64,000 nucleotides of DNA. It comes from Gonapodya prolifera JEL478 (Eukaryota; Monoblepharomycota; Monoblepharidomycetes; Monoblepharidales; Gonapodyaceae). Each line of letters starts with the position of its first letter. Position 1 is the stretch's first letter. Shown in pieces: positions 1-12,044 of the stretch. Both the position numbers and the translations under genes were made by a program. The DNA lies in contig KQ965753.1 of NCBI GenBank assembly GCA_001574975.1, positions 310,001-374,000 of the forward strand, written 5' to 3'. The notes beneath the pieces are model-generated. The model did no database searches, was not told the DNA's origin, and was given only the letters and a program-made list of their open reading frames with translations.

Positions 1-3000
1 GGAAAGACCGTTCCTTCAATCTATCTCCGACGTCAGACAGAAAGAACTGGATACGCTCAAATCGTACGCTTACCTCTCAGCCCTCCAGAGGTAATCGTTG
101 TTTTCGTCCTACCCCTGACGCATCATCGCAACCTGAATCCTTTCACTCCCGTTCCCACTTGCCTTAGTTTCACGTGGTCCTGCGCCCCTTTCCTGGTCTC
201 ATTCGCCACGTTTGCCCTCTACTCCGTCACGTCCTCCGAGCCTCTCACATCGACGCGCATTTTCGTCTCGCTGTCCCTGTTCAATCTTCTTCGATTCCCT
301 CTGTCCATGTTCCCGTCTGTGGTGGCAAGTATCACCGAGGCCAGTGTGTCGGTGGACAGAGTCCGCAGCTATCTCCTCGAGGAGGAAAAGGATACGTTGG
401 CGATACTGAGGGAGCCGATGCCCCCGCCGAAACAGGGGCAAGCGGGGGAAAGAGTCATTGTGCAGAACGCGTGGTTCAGGTGGACGAAAGGTGACAGTGT
501 AGGCGACGCAGGGATCTTAAAGAACATCAACTTGACTGTACGGGAAGGGGAGCTTGTGGCGGTGGTTGGAAGCGTGGGTTCTGGAAAGAGCAGCTTGATA
601 AAGTGAGTCTTGAAGATTCTTGCAATTAGCACCGAGATTTCCAATATCCATCATTCAGCGCCCTACTTGGTGAAATGTACAAGGTCGATGGGATTGTCCG
701 CATGCGTGGGAGGGTCGCCTTTGCCGCCCAAACCGCGTGGATCATGGTCAGTGAAAGTGAAATTTTATTACCATAATGTTGCCCAATTACTCATCCAATG
801 TTATAGAACGCTACACTTCGAGATAACGTTCTCTTCGGCAGACCATATGACCAGGTGTGGTATAACAAGGTCGTCGAAGCGTGTGCGTTGAAATCTGATC
901 TTGAAGTGTTACCGGCTGGTGACATGACAGAAGTGAGTTGTTCTGGCATGTGGCACTTCGCCTTTGGTCGAAGGGTTCATGATTTGATCGTTCGGCTGTC
1001 TTTTAGATTGGAGAGCGCGGTATCAACTTATCCGGAGGTCAGAAGCAGCGGGTGTCCTTGGCGGTAGGTTATAGCAGAGCCGACCCAAGCTTTTTTCTAA
1101 CGTACTGATCATATTTAAATTCAAAGCGTGCTGTCTATTCTCGGTCAGATGTCTATCTCCTGTAAGTTACGAAATCCTTTCACAAGAGCCACTGCAAACA
1201 CTTATCCCACACTTCGTTGGTGTCTGAAGGGATGATCCACTTTCTGCTGTTGATGCTCATGTCGGTCGTTGGATATTCAATCACGTCTTTGGCAAAGACG
1301 GGATCTTGAAAAATCGAGCTCGCATATTGGTCACACACGCCATCCACTTCCTGAAGCAATGCGATCAGGTTTTACTTCTCGACGGTGGCGAGATCGCTGA
1401 AAGTGGAAGTTATCCCGAGCTCATGTCCAAGAAAGGGATGCTCTACAGGTTGATCGAGGAGTACGATGTTGCCAATGTAGGAGAAGACGAGGACGAGGCT
1501 GAAGCAGAGCCTAAAACCACGTCGGTGGATTCGCACCTCCAGAACGGGCGACAGGGGAGTACCAAGTCGTTGGAAAACGGGTCTGCAACAAATGGAAACG
1601 CAGACAAAAGCAAGGATGTGGGATCGCTCCAACTGACCAACCGCCTAACAACACAAGAAGATCGTGCCGAAGGCGCCGTTTCGTGGAAAGTGTATGCGAA
1701 CTATGCATTGGCATGTGGCCCTTGGTCTACCCTTCTCTATATTCTTATGATAGCGTCATCGCAATCAGTTTCGGTCATGCAAAATCTTTGGCTCGCTGAC
1801 TGGAGCAGGGAGAATGATGTGTCTGCTGAAGATGTGCCGGCGAAGAATGTCTCACTTAATTGGAGACTGGGAATATACGGGACGTTGGGATTGCTTTTTG
1901 CCGTTCTGACAGTGTCGCAAACTCTGGTCGCATGGGTGCTCTGTGGAATCCGTAGTGGCCGGACGCTCCACGCTGGAATGCTGAACCGGGTTGGATTGTG
2001 AGTGGCTGCTTGGCAATCACGTGCAGTAGTTCCAATTATTATTCCTCTATTAGTTGCCCACAGTCCTTCTTCGACACAACCCCACTTGGGCGCATTCTCA
2101 ACCGCTTCTCACGCGACCAATCTGTCATTGACGAAGTTCTTCCACGCTCCTTCATGAGCTTTTTCCAAACTCTTTCCCTGGTCATCGCGAGTTTGATCGT
2201 CAATTCGGTGACAAACCCGGCCTTCATCGCCTTCATCGCACCGTTGTCCATAGTTTACCTCTGGGTGAGCCGCTACTACCTTTTCACTAGTAGAGAGCTC
2301 AAGAGATTGGAAGCAATGAGTCGTAGCCCAATGTGAGTTCACGGGGGACTGAGTGAACAAGACAAGATTCTCATTTCTTCTGGCCTTGCAGCTATGCTCA
2401 TTTCCAGGAGACTCTCGGAGGTGTTCAAACGATCCGAGCCTACAGGGATGAAGCTCGCTTCATTGGTACGTTGCGAATTCTGTCCAGCCATTCATGAAGG
2501 GGCAACCAACCCCTTTCTTTCATTTAAGCCGAGAATACACTGCGTATCGACACAAATCAAAAAGCCAACTACCCGTCCAATGCGTCCAATCGATGGTTGG
2601 CAATGAGACTCGAGGTGACCCATCTCTTACACTCACGAGCACTAAAATTCATGCCATGCTGACGAGTCTGCTCACATGCGTTTCAGCTTGTCGGGAGCTT
2701 TATCATCCTTGCCAGTTCGCTGTTCTCCGTCGTCACCATCGTAACTGTGGGAGGGCTTGCGGCGAGGTAAGGGATATTCTGTCCCTTGAATTCAACACGG
2801 CCTTCTGACTCGGATGGCCTCGTTCGTAGTATTGTCGGTCTTGCTGTGACATACGCACTCAACATCACACAGACACTGAACTGGATGGTCCGGCAGGTGA
2901 GAAGTACTATAATTGGTGAAAGTCGTTTCAAACGTAAAGCGCCAATTTTTTGAAATACCAGTCCTGTGAAATCGAGACCAACATTGTATCAGTCGAGCGC

Positions 3001-3997
3001 GTCAAGGAATACTCCGAGCTCCCTCTCGAAGCTCCCTACGAGATTTCTGAGAACAAACCCGATGATGCGTGGCCATCTCGAGGTGTCATCGAGCTCAACC
3101 ACTACGCAACCCGATACCGGGCCGGGCTGGACCTTGTTCTGTCCGACATCAACTTCCGTATCGCCCCTGCACAGAAAATTGGTCTTGTCGGACGAACAGG
3201 ATCCGGCAAGTCGTCTCTTGCGTTGGCACTGTTCCGCGTCATCGAACCGGCCGCAGGGCGGATCTTGATTGATGGAGTTGACATATCGCAGATTGGACTA
3301 TTCGACTTGCGGAGTAGACTCACAGTGATTCCTCAGGACCCCGTTCTGTTCCAGGGCACTGTGAGGAGGAATTTGGACCCAATGGGACAAGCGTCTGACT
3401 CGCAGATTTGGAACGCACTGAGGTGTGCGAGACTTGCGGAAACGGTTGGTCGATTGGAGGGTGGTTTGGAGGCGAATGTTATTCGGGGAGGTGAAAACTT
3501 CTCCGTTGGACAGAGTAGGTGTCTGCACATCATTTCAAGCCGGGAAGTAAATCGTGCTAAACCCACCCATCCTATATCAGGACAATTGATCTGCCTGGCA
3601 CGAGCGCTCTTGCGACACACTAAGGTCCTCATTCTTGACGAAGCCACCGCCAGTGTTGATGTTGAGGTAAGTTTTGATCGACACCAGTTCACATCTAAAA
3701 AGGTTGTCGATCCCCTCATAACTCCCCACGGATCTCTCTCAACAGACCGACCAAGTGATCCAAGAAACCATCAGGACCGAGTTCAAAGACTGCACGATCC
3801 TGACGATCGCGCATCGGATCAACACCATCCTGGACTACGACCGTATCGTCGTGCTGGCGCAGGGCAAAGTGCTCGAGATGGACTCACCAACGAAGCTCCT
3901 CGCCGATTCCGCGAGCGCGTTCCATGCCCTGGCGAAAGAGGCGGGACTTGTTAGGACGGGGACGCCGAAGGTGGGGACGTCTGCATCCGGGCGGTAG
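1..3997 (+). CDS. ABCC/MRP-type ABC transporter, 5' end outside the window
   Basis: This is an ATP-driven exporter of the multidrug-resistance-associated (ABCC, yeast Ycf1/Bpt1-like) family, which moves glutathione conjugates and other organic anions across vacuolar or plasma membranes. Coding starts in frame at base 2 with the end of the first membrane domain ([19 protein letters not shown]). NBD1 follows: Walker [10 protein letters not shown] near 570-597, then, across several short introns, LSGGQKQR near 1027-1050 and the Walker B SDVYLLDDP. The linker (about 1450-1640) is acidic and Gln/Ser-rich. The second membrane domain spans about 1680-2900. NBD2 has Walker [10 protein letters not shown] near 3190, FSVGQ (usual for ABCC NBD2) near 3500, Walker B VLILDE near 3627 and the H-loop IAHR near 3805. 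The frame stays open across about ten inferred GT-AG introns to the stop at 3995-3997. Substrate cannot be told from sequence. Confidence 0.93.
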
Positions 3998-4108
3998 GAA
4001 CGTGTAGATGGTACAGAGCCGTCGGGACGGTTTGGTATAATTGTAAAATGCTCGTGTCATTAGTACTGCGACAGACAATAGATTTATTATTCCCATGCGA
4101 CCGAAACC

Positions 4109-6755
4109 TCATTTCGGGCTGTACAGCTTGATGAGGTCCTTTTTGTTCAATTTGCCTGTTTCGAACAAGACAAGCTAGAATGTCAGTGTGGAGGGGGTCG
4201 GGCGAGGGTTGCGGAGTGAGGCAGAGGGCACGCGGAAGGCGCACGAGAGACGAGTACGAGAGAGAGGACCGAGAGAGAGACGAGAGGCATGAGTGGTGAC
4301 ACCAAGTGACCGGGGAGACGAGCGAGACGAGTTTTGAGGATCGAAGTCGGAATTTAATTTGTAGCAGTTTTACATTAGTTCACGCTTTTCTTTACGAGGG
4401 TGAAGTCCAAATGCTTCCGGTGTTTATGATGAGCTGTGCCAAAGGTTGGCCACAGCCTTGCGAGGGAGCTCGCCCAAGCCCCTCGCATCAGGCATTGGAA
4501 ACATATGGTATTTTCAATCACTACTCACCTATAGCACTTCGAGGCTTCATGGGGAACCAATCGTGGGCAATTGGAAGGTCAAACTTAAGTGAGACGCAAG
4601 GCGGCAGACACACAAACACAGCACTTCAGACATCAACAACGCACCATCTCACCCTCCAGTACAACAACCTTGCCAGGCACTTTATACTTGGCCACCTTAC
4701 CCTTTGCGAACTCCCGCACGGCGTATTCTATCGCAGTGTGGTCCTTTTGGGGGACGACGACAGCAGTGACGCGTTCGCTGAGGTCGGCATTGGGGATAAC
4801 GAAGACGGCGACTGGAGTTGTTGTGGAATTAGGATGACGGTAGTGCGGCGTTTAGGGATCCGAGGAGCTGTTGGTAAACGAGGGGACAGCACTCACCGTC
4901 TGCGATCCCAGGATGATCCAACAGCTCCCGCTCAATCTCCAATGCGGACAACTTATATCCGCCCGCCTATATACCAACACAACCAGTCAATCGACACCAC
5001 CCCCAACATGCACCCCTCCCCCGCCCCCCACACACCTTGATAATATCCACGCCAGCCCGCCCCAAAATCTTGTAGTACTAGAGCCCATCGCTCGTCTGCG
5101 CCGCAGTGTCCCCCGTGCGGTACCACCCGTCCTTATCCAGAACTAAGGTTGTAACCTCGGGCTTGTTCCTATCCCTCACACGCCCTTCATCAGTATCTGT
5201 TTCCCCTGCCACCCCACGCGACACCCACCCCCACCCGCGACCAGCGAACTCACCAATACTCCTTAAACAACGCCCCATACCGCTCCAACAACTCATATCC
5301 CCCGATACACCCTAGGGCCTCGGGAGAAACAAGAACGGAGCACTACACACCCGCCATGAACAGCGTCAAGTCCCGTTCCTTGCGCATCCACCTGTCCCAC
5401 ACGCGGTCCGGGTTGAAGGGGTGCAGGAACTCGCAAGTTGCGCCGGACCAGTGGGCTGAGAGGAGGATCTTGGGGGGTGGGGGAAAGAGATTAGAGGATC
5501 ATGGGTGGGGAGGTCGGGGAGGTTGGAAACGGAAAGAAGTCGCTTACGTTGATTACGCCCAGCCGGATGAGATGGTGTTGAACTTATTCAGTTATGTCTC
5601 AACTTCCCTCCACCCCATAACCCCCACCCCGGCCACCAAACTCACATGAACGTGATGAAGCGGCAACACGTCCTCGTCCGTCCTCGTCCGTCCTCGTCCG
5701 CCCACTCCCACGCCTCGACCAAGGACGCGACATTAGCCGAGATGTTCTTGTGGGTGTGGACGGCGCCTTTGGGGCCTGGTGATAGCGGGTGAAGGGGTGC
5801 GGGGAGTGGGCAGGTTAGGCACGGTGATCGAGCAATAAAGCCGTACAATGCCCGAGAAAGAGTTCTGCCCGATCATCCATACCCTTCAACCACTGCGCAA
5901 GACCCGACAGCCAATGAGCGTCAACCCCCCGTTAAAAGAAACACCCACGCGCAGTCGTCCCACTCGTATAAATAAACAACGCATTCCTCCCCAAATCAAA
6001 ACTCCTTCATCTTCACATCCACAGCTGCTCCATCCCCCTGTGCCGACGAGTAATCAGGAACGTCCATAACCTTGGCCCCCGCAGCGTCCAAATCTGTGCG
6101 GATGGGGTCGAGTTTGCCCGCAAGCGAGGGGTGCACGAGCACGTGGTACGATTGTGAGTTGGTGATGGTGTAGAGCATGTCTTGGGGCGGGTGTTACGAG
6201 GCTTCGTGGTGGTTGTGGGTTAATTCGATCATGCCGTCGCCGCCAGAGCGAAGAACGCGAACTCACTCATAGGCGCGGCCACGCCCACCGCGCTCCAAAT
6301 CGCATACAAGCACACGGCGTAGTCGTAGACATAAGGGCACAAAAACGATACACGCGCCTCGTCCAAATCGGCCCTGCCGTCCTTCAACGCCGTGGCCAGT
6401 TCCGCAGCGACCCGCACCAGCCGGGCGTACGAAAACTGCGTTCCGTCGGAGTTGACGAGCGCGGGGCGGGGGGATGCGGCGGCGGCGGCGGCGTGTCGCG
6501 TGGCGTGGGCGGGGATTGGGATTGTGGGGACGGTGACGGGGTGGACGAGAGGCGGGAGCGGGAGGAGGAGAAGGATCGCAGGGATTGGAAGGAGAGGGGA
6601 GGGATTGCGAGCGGGATGCACGTGCGTGCGACGGCGCGCGGTGGGTGAGCAGCGGAGTGGGAAGCAGCAGACGCGAGGGAGAAAGGCGCGAAGGGCGCGA
6701 GTGCGGCCGCAGACGGGCACGCGCGCGGAAATGCGGTTGAGCGCGGACGCAGCAT
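4109..6755 (-). pseudogene. ACSF3-like acyl-CoA (malonyl-CoA) synthetase, decayed
   Basis: Exons in order match the mitochondrial ACSF3 family, which activates malonate/methylmalonate to the CoA ester. An Arg/Ala/Ser-rich N-terminus could be a mitochondrial presequence. Then come PALVNSDGTQFSYARLV and ARVSFLCPYVYDYAVCLYA (6.3-6.5 kb), the AMP-binding loop YTSGTTA + [12 protein letters not shown] split by an intron (about 5.97 and 5.77 kb), WSGATCEFLHPFNPDRVWDR (5.4 kb), DKDGWYRTGD (5.1 kb), YKILGRAGVDIIK, GGYKLSALEIE and a C-terminal GKLNKKDLIKLYSPK ending at 4109-4111. Several faults point to decay. A 10-bp unit is tripled at 5671-5700 and shifts the frame by 20 nt. An in-frame TAG lies at 5078-5080 between SDGL and YYKILGR. 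The VPTIY-to-GELLVRGP part (about 150 residues) is missing: LLERYG runs straight into ALFKEYW. The IPRNxMGK segment is not seen. An assembly error could explain some of these, but not all. Confidence 0.75.
5671..5700. repeat. Three tandem copies of TCCTCGTCCG
   Basis: Three perfect head-to-tail copies of a 10-bp unit lie inside the exon that encodes [13 protein letters not shown] in the ACSF3-like gene. One copy restores the expected frame; the two extra copies add 20 nt and break it. Confidence 0.95.
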
Positions 6756-6998
6756 TGCGTGCGGAGTGTGCGGATGCAGTCGGTGCGGGGTGTTCAGTGG
6801 TCGTGACTATGGACTCATGTACCTATTCAGGATCCTAATCTCGGTCAATTTTCATTCCGCCCGACGGGAGGCAGAGGCAGGCGTTTGAGACATTTAATAT
6901 TGTTTTGTACTGAATTCAATGTGGTGCTTCCCACAGTCCCGTCGGGCTTACAACACATCCCAACCTCCCCACACATGTGCAACCCATCCCCCACGCGC

Positions 6999-8381
6999 TC
7001 AAGCCGCGACCTCGCTCTCCACGGCGGTTGCAAGGCACCGGTTGACCACGTCCAGCAGGCTCTGGTTCTCCATAGCGGCAGCGACGCGTTCCTTGTCGTT
7101 GAGTTGTTTGTTGACTGGGCGAGGAGGGGGGTGGAGGAGGGGTGGAGGAAGAGAAGTCAGAGAAAGGGCAGTCGTGAGAAAGATGATGATGAGAGGGAAA
7201 AGGTGTCCGTTGAAAGGCCCCAGATCGAATGCTCGAAGTGCGTGCCTGCGTTCCTCCGAGCGGAACTCTTCGCAAGCACCTCACTGTGCAGTAATCCATC
7301 CTCTGCCCCGACCGCCTCCCCATGTCTCCTCCCCAATCCCTCAATTCCCCATTCTCGCCAGCTTCAGCACCCACCTTGATCTTCACTCGCATGACTCCCC
7401 TCCCTAACCCTCACATCCACCTTATACCGTCTCGGCAAGCACCGCATCAACCTCACGCGGACACAGAGCCCGATCAGCGTCGCCATGGAGCAATGTGGGA
7501 TTGTGGGGACGATCCGGACGTCGATGTGCGGGAGGGCGGTCGAGTCGGTGGTGGGGGTGGGGGAAGAGGAAGGGGTGGGAGAGGTGGGGGAGGAAGAGGA
7601 GGAAGAGGAGGAAGAGGAGGATGGGTTGGTGACGGTGATGAGGTGGGGTTGGGCTACGTTGAGTTGTTCGAGAGTGAGGGGCTGGTGGTGTTGGTGCATG
7701 TGAGTGGACGGTCGGGTGATGGTGGCCGTGGAGGAAGGTGGGGAGGGGAGAAGAGAGAGAGTCACGTTGCGTAGCAGAGAGGTCGGGAGTGAGACGAGGC
7801 ACGATGCGGGGACGGGATGCGTGAGCAGAAGCTCCGGCGAGCTCCAAACAGGAACACTCGCAACTCACGTGCTCAGGATCGTTGATGTTCCTGATCAAAT
7901 CTAAACACATTGGAAAATTCATATCAGTGCGTCCATTCCAAACCGGTAGAAACGAACGCGAAAGGTTTTGAGCGACAAGCGACTGTCCGGGGTCAAGTGA
8001 CCGCGACGGTCGACTACGACAGTCGACCCTCTTCTGGCGTCATCACTGCCAGAATTTTCACTAAGCGGCCTGGGCTGTCGTCTCCGACATCGACCCTCTC
8101 CTCCGTGAGGGTTTCGAAACAACAACCCGGCCCCCTTGTCCCTCTCCCCTTCCCGCCACCCCACCCTACCCACCAAACACCTCCTCCGCATCAATCTCCT
8201 CCACATCCACTCCCGAATCCGCGTCGTCCTCCACCTCCATCCCATCCGCGGGGACATCGCCGTGCATAACACCCCTGGGCTGCTTTTTCGCCTTCCCGGT
8301 GAACACCTTGTGCGCCTTCCGGGTCGTGGGCACGGGCGTGGGAGTGTAGATGATGGGGTTGTCGTTTTGGAGGTCGGACAT
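6999..8381 (-). CDS. CIA2: CIA2 / FAM96-MIP18 family cytosolic Fe-S assembly protein
   Basis: Cia2 is the targeting subunit (with Cia1 and Mms19) that delivers Fe-S clusters to cytosolic and nuclear apoproteins. Four exons keep frame. Exon 1 (8174-8381) starts [12 protein letters not shown] and ends EEVF. Exon 2 (7869-7900) gives [11 protein letters not shown]. Exon 3 (about 7378-7681) has PLTLEQLNV and [19 protein letters not shown], which carries the conserved hyper-reactive Cys of the [10 protein letters not shown] signature, then SHASEDQ. Exon 4 gives [17 protein letters not shown] and [11 protein letters not shown], stop at 6999-7001. The start is fixed by the family-like N-terminus. Odd point: a run of about a dozen Ser plus Thr/Pro is inserted between the two halves of the domain (7560-7620). 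It is seen as GGA/GGT-rich purine tract on the + strand and should form a loop. Confidence 0.92.
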
Positions 8382-9157
8382 TGTGCTGGGTGGGTGGGGT
8401 GGGTGGTTTCGTGGGGGGAAGGAAGTGAAGGGACGGGAGTTGGTGTCCGAAGTAAAACGAATGGCGATGGAAATCACGGTGAAGCCGAACGTGAAGCTCT
8501 CATTCTTCGTCGTGGGGTTTATATTGCTCGTCTATCTTATCGTGTCTGGTGCGTCGTGTTTCTACTCTGCTCGTTCCCCGTCGCTCTGAATGCTCACGTC
8601 GCCCGCAATTCAAACCATGTCCCCCCTGGTGGGACCGGACCGAAAAACAGAACCGAACGCGTATCTTTCCGGAGATTTCAATGTGTTTGGACGAGCGGGG
8701 GACGGTGCGGGCCAGGGAGTGTGATTGAGTGCAGAGAGCACGGTGCAATTGGACAAGTAGGTTTGAAATGGGGAGTCCGTTTTCTATCGTCTCTATTGAT
8801 TCATTTCGCCATTCTGAAGTGGTCCCTCCGTTTTTCCAGCCAAGAACTCCAGCCAAGATGGGTCTCCGTTATCACTACCGGAAGAGCCGCTCCTCGAAGC
8901 CCAACTCTTCACCCTGAATGTACCATAGCGCAAAAGCAACGCAATAAACTGTTAAAAATTCAAATACATTCTTTTGTACGCTTTCCGAAAATAGTAACTG
9001 CCTTTCCAGGCAAAGTTTGACGTTGCGGTAGTTTCAAATGTGTGCGCCTCCATCTTCGGCACTTCCCCTTCCAGTTCTCCTCCCTTCCCCGCTGCAGCCC
9101 GAAACCAATCCACAATGAAACTATCCATCTTCGGTGAGGCTCCCCCCGCGACTCCCC
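8382..9157. other. Intergenic, no gene supported
   Basis: This is the upstream region of CIA2 and the downstream region of the next minus-strand gene. Only short, non-conserved open frames occur on either strand. No motif is recognised. Confidence 0.5.
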
Positions 9158-10127
9158 TTACGCCCCGTCAGCCTCACAACGCAATTTCCCCGCCCCACTC
9201 CGATCCACAGGGAAAGGCGTCGTCTCAGCAACAGCCATCTCGGCTCTGCCGCTGTGACCTCTGCGGGTGAGAATTCCGTTGATCGTTTCTACCTTTGTTT
9301 TTTCATCGTTCAAGCACCTGTCTGCAAGCAGGGAATCAAAGCTGTACCGGGACTGGAGAGCTACCTCAGACCAGCAGTACTTGTCGAATACTAGTCCCAA
9401 TCGCTCATACAACCTCCTTTTCTGAAAACTCTGAGATGCTAGAATCATTGTAGAGCAGAATTTCTGGTTTCTCCCCACAACTTTGGCATAATAAGTCGCC
9501 GCTTCAAGAGACATTTCAAATGATGCAAGCTTCACCAAGACAGCCAAATCGCAAGTGACGTTCCAAATAGCCGCGTCGCTCGATTCTGTTCTGACGTGCG
9601 GAGGAATCCTCAGCATGTCAATGAGAGCATTGTGGAGAGAGTTTGTCCGGGCAGCAGGTTGAGAAAAGATTCCAAGAGAATACGCCGACTGGCACGGGAA
9701 AAGGTGAGGATCTTGAACTTAAACGTGTTGCATACGTGAGGACATTTGCCGTCTGTGAGTAAAGGGCACGCTTGGATAACGAACTCTCTTCGCTGGCGAA
9801 CAGAAGTTGGAGCACTTTCCGAAGAGGCGCCTTTTCGACAGCTGATGAAGCCGAACGGCGCCACAGGATCTGACATACTTCCACAATCATTTGTGCAGCG
9901 AAATCGCAAGCCTCTTGGTGGTGGTGTGGATCATGGGCGAGTGTATCTGCCGCAGTCCATAAAAGTCTCTGTTCCGTAATCGTTCTCCGGTAGCCGTCCT
10001 CCCGACCTTCGATCAACGACTTTAGGGTATTCACGACTTGGTTCTTAATAGATTCTCGGCTCATTCCTGGGTGTCTCGATGGGATGGAGGTTGGTGCTTC
10101 GGTCATACCCCGTTGGTTTAAAGTCAA
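9158..10127 (-). CDS. Unrecognised protein, paralogue of the MYND-finger fragment at 12.0-12.7 kb
   Basis: Two open segments in different frames belong together. An N-terminal part starting MTLNQRGMTEAPTSIPS (10127 down to about 9740) is rich in Leu/Glu helices. A C-terminal part (about 9690 to 9158) contains TNSLHNALIDMLRIPPHVR, LEAATYYAKVVGRNQKF and YCWSEVALQSRYSFDSLLAD. The second part closely matches the fragment at 12.27-12.58 kb (NSLDTTLLAMLR, EAAAYYAKVVWSNKQF, YSWCEVAVKSRF), where a MYND zinc finger follows. Here no MYND finger is found after the shared part. I could not place an intron that joins the two frames cleanly, so either the boundary is unusual or there is a frameshift. Helical, TPR/ARM-like repeats before a MYND finger are common in fungi, but that is only an analogy. 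Confidence 0.4.
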
Positions 10128-10416
10128 CGTCCAGCAATGAGAATGGAAAGTAGACCGAAACAGGAGAAGAGGAATGATAAATTAGAAGGAAGAGATGAAA
10201 AAATCGTGTTGCAAATTATATTACAGATGATGCGGGTAAGAAAGGGCGTTACCTTGGCACGTGAGGCCTTCGATCTTCAAGTCTACGTGTGCATGCATAT
10301 GCTTCACTCATTCAAAACACCAAAATGTCCATCAGTCCTGGATGATCAAGTAATTCTGAAAGACGGCCTTATATATCCTGAGTCCCCTGAGTGTCTCCAT
10401 AGGCTCAGTGTCCTCG

Positions 10417-11228
10417 CTACGCCAGGTACGCGGGAAATACAGGAGTTCCTGGTTGGACTGACACGAGCGTCGGCTCGAGGAACGCAGGCGAGGGTGCCGC
10501 CGGGGTAGTTGAGATCACGGGGTGATTGAACGCAATGTCCGGAAGAGAATATGCGTAGCCAGAGATATCCGGTAGTGGATGAGTAGTTTGGAGGCGCCTG
10601 GATGGAGTGGACAGGTGATGCGAGATAGGGAGTGGTGGGAGAATGATTTGATCCGGCGCTTCGACATCGTTCGTCCACAACTCAAGGGAGTTACCAAGCG
10701 TGCTGATCGCATCAAGCTGATCGTCCCATCCACGACGCACTGGAGGGAGGGAGGCGGGAGGAGATTCACAAAGGATGGATACGGACGACGACAGGAGTGC
10801 TGCACTGTGGTTGTCTGCAAATGTTTGTGTGCACTTGCGAGCTCCGGTGCTGCCTGCGGAACGCATATCACCTGAGCATATAGAGCAAACACTACTAGCT
10901 CTTTGGCGGAACGAAGCGGACTCGATGTTTGGGTCGGCGCCCCCCGCGGTTGGTATAACCGTCATCACAGTGGGAGAGGGGGGCGCCACAATAGCGTTGC
11001 GTCGGCAGATCGCTCGCTTTTTGTGTCGAAGCATAACATCTGACGATCGAGGGAGAAAGGTTCGAAAAATGTCAAGTCCTTGAATATCGCACTGCCTCCA
11101 ACTCCGGCCACCGAGCCTCCAAGTCTTCGCGAAAGATCACCTTTCCTTGTAAATATCGCTCCACAAATGGGACACTTGACGGCTTTCGCGCGGTAAGATG
11201 GGTCTTTGGGAGAGATATCCGAAGACAT
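10417..11228 (-). CDS. C2H2 zinc-finger protein (likely transcription factor)
   Basis: The start chosen is MSSDISPKDPSYRAKAVK (ATG at 11226-11228). Right after it comes a zinc-finger half VKCPICGAIFTRK. A 62-nt intron (11079-11140) joins it in frame to LDIFRTFLPRSSDVMLRHKK and RAIC, the typical fungal 'RSSDVMLRHKK' finger helix. The rest (11.05-10.42 kb) is Pro/Ser/Thr-rich and low in structure, as in fungal activation domains, and ends VFPAYLA. If the intron is real, the first finger's helix and the second finger's first Cys pair are spliced away, leaving a hybrid finger. If it is not, the frame is broken. The unspliced sequence upstream of the helix reads GDLSRRLGGSVAG, like the helix of a lost first finger. 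Confidence 0.5.
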
Positions 11229-12044
11229 CAATATTCTCGCAATTGTCGCGCTTTGGACCCCGATTGACAGTCTTATACACGTGCGGTACTGGTACCGAAG
11301 TCGGTCACGTTGTGTATCGCCGAGAGACGCCCTTGGAAGATAGTCCTCCAAGAGAGATTCTCAACACTGTCGGGTGAGATTGCCGCGGGCGGGAACACTC
11401 CCTTGGTGGATCCTGGCGTTGATTTCAACAGTGCGAGGTCGCGCGTCACCGCCGCTGTCGTTGATGGAGCAAACGTTGTCAGAAAATCGGGCAGGTATGA
11501 AGGGGGAACTGGCGGTGCGACAAATTTGAGCCCGAACTCTCTTCTCCGAGGTCATGGAGAGGATAGCGCTTGAATTTCAATAAGATGTACATTAGAGTCG
11601 CTCAACACAGCTACTTGTTCCTTGAGAAGTGTGGTCCCAGGTGATTCATCTGCGCGTTTCTCCCTCATCCATCAGTGCAAACGCCGCTAACCCTGGCTCC
11701 CACTCAATCGTAAGCGGGTGAAAATTTCTGTGGAGCATTTCAACAGCTCTACAGAAGGTCTCACTGCAGCTCCAGTTGACTTGGGAATGTACGTGCCGGG
11801 CCGGAAACGATCAAGCAAGTTTGGACTTTCCGACAGTACTGAATAAATTTGGAAAAGAATGATATAATTTACTTTGTGATGTCAGGAAGCTCATCGTGCC
11901 CATAAACTTAAGCGAGGAACGTCAATGCGCCGATCTCAACACTGCACAAGAGGTTTCACCTTGGCACATAAGCGACGACTATAAGCATGATTTGAGCTCA
12001 ACACCCAGTGCCATTTGCAGCTGCCGGTGTTTTCCTAACAGATT
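11229..12044. other. Intergenic, no gene supported
   Basis: Only short open frames without recognisable motifs occur on both strands. The zinc-finger gene could begin further upstream on the minus strand (in-frame Met codons exist up to 11351), but nothing there looks conserved. Confidence 0.4.

Noticed and set aside
5078-5080. TAG in the ACSF3-like gene as read-through or selenocysteine-type recoding
   Set aside because: Other intact genes here use TAG, TAA and TGA as ordinary stops, and the same gene has two further lesions; decay is simpler.
7322-7774. Gly/Glu-rich + strand open frames over CIA2
   Set aside because: They are the complement of the CIA2 poly-Ser tract and conserved domain; low complexity explains their length.
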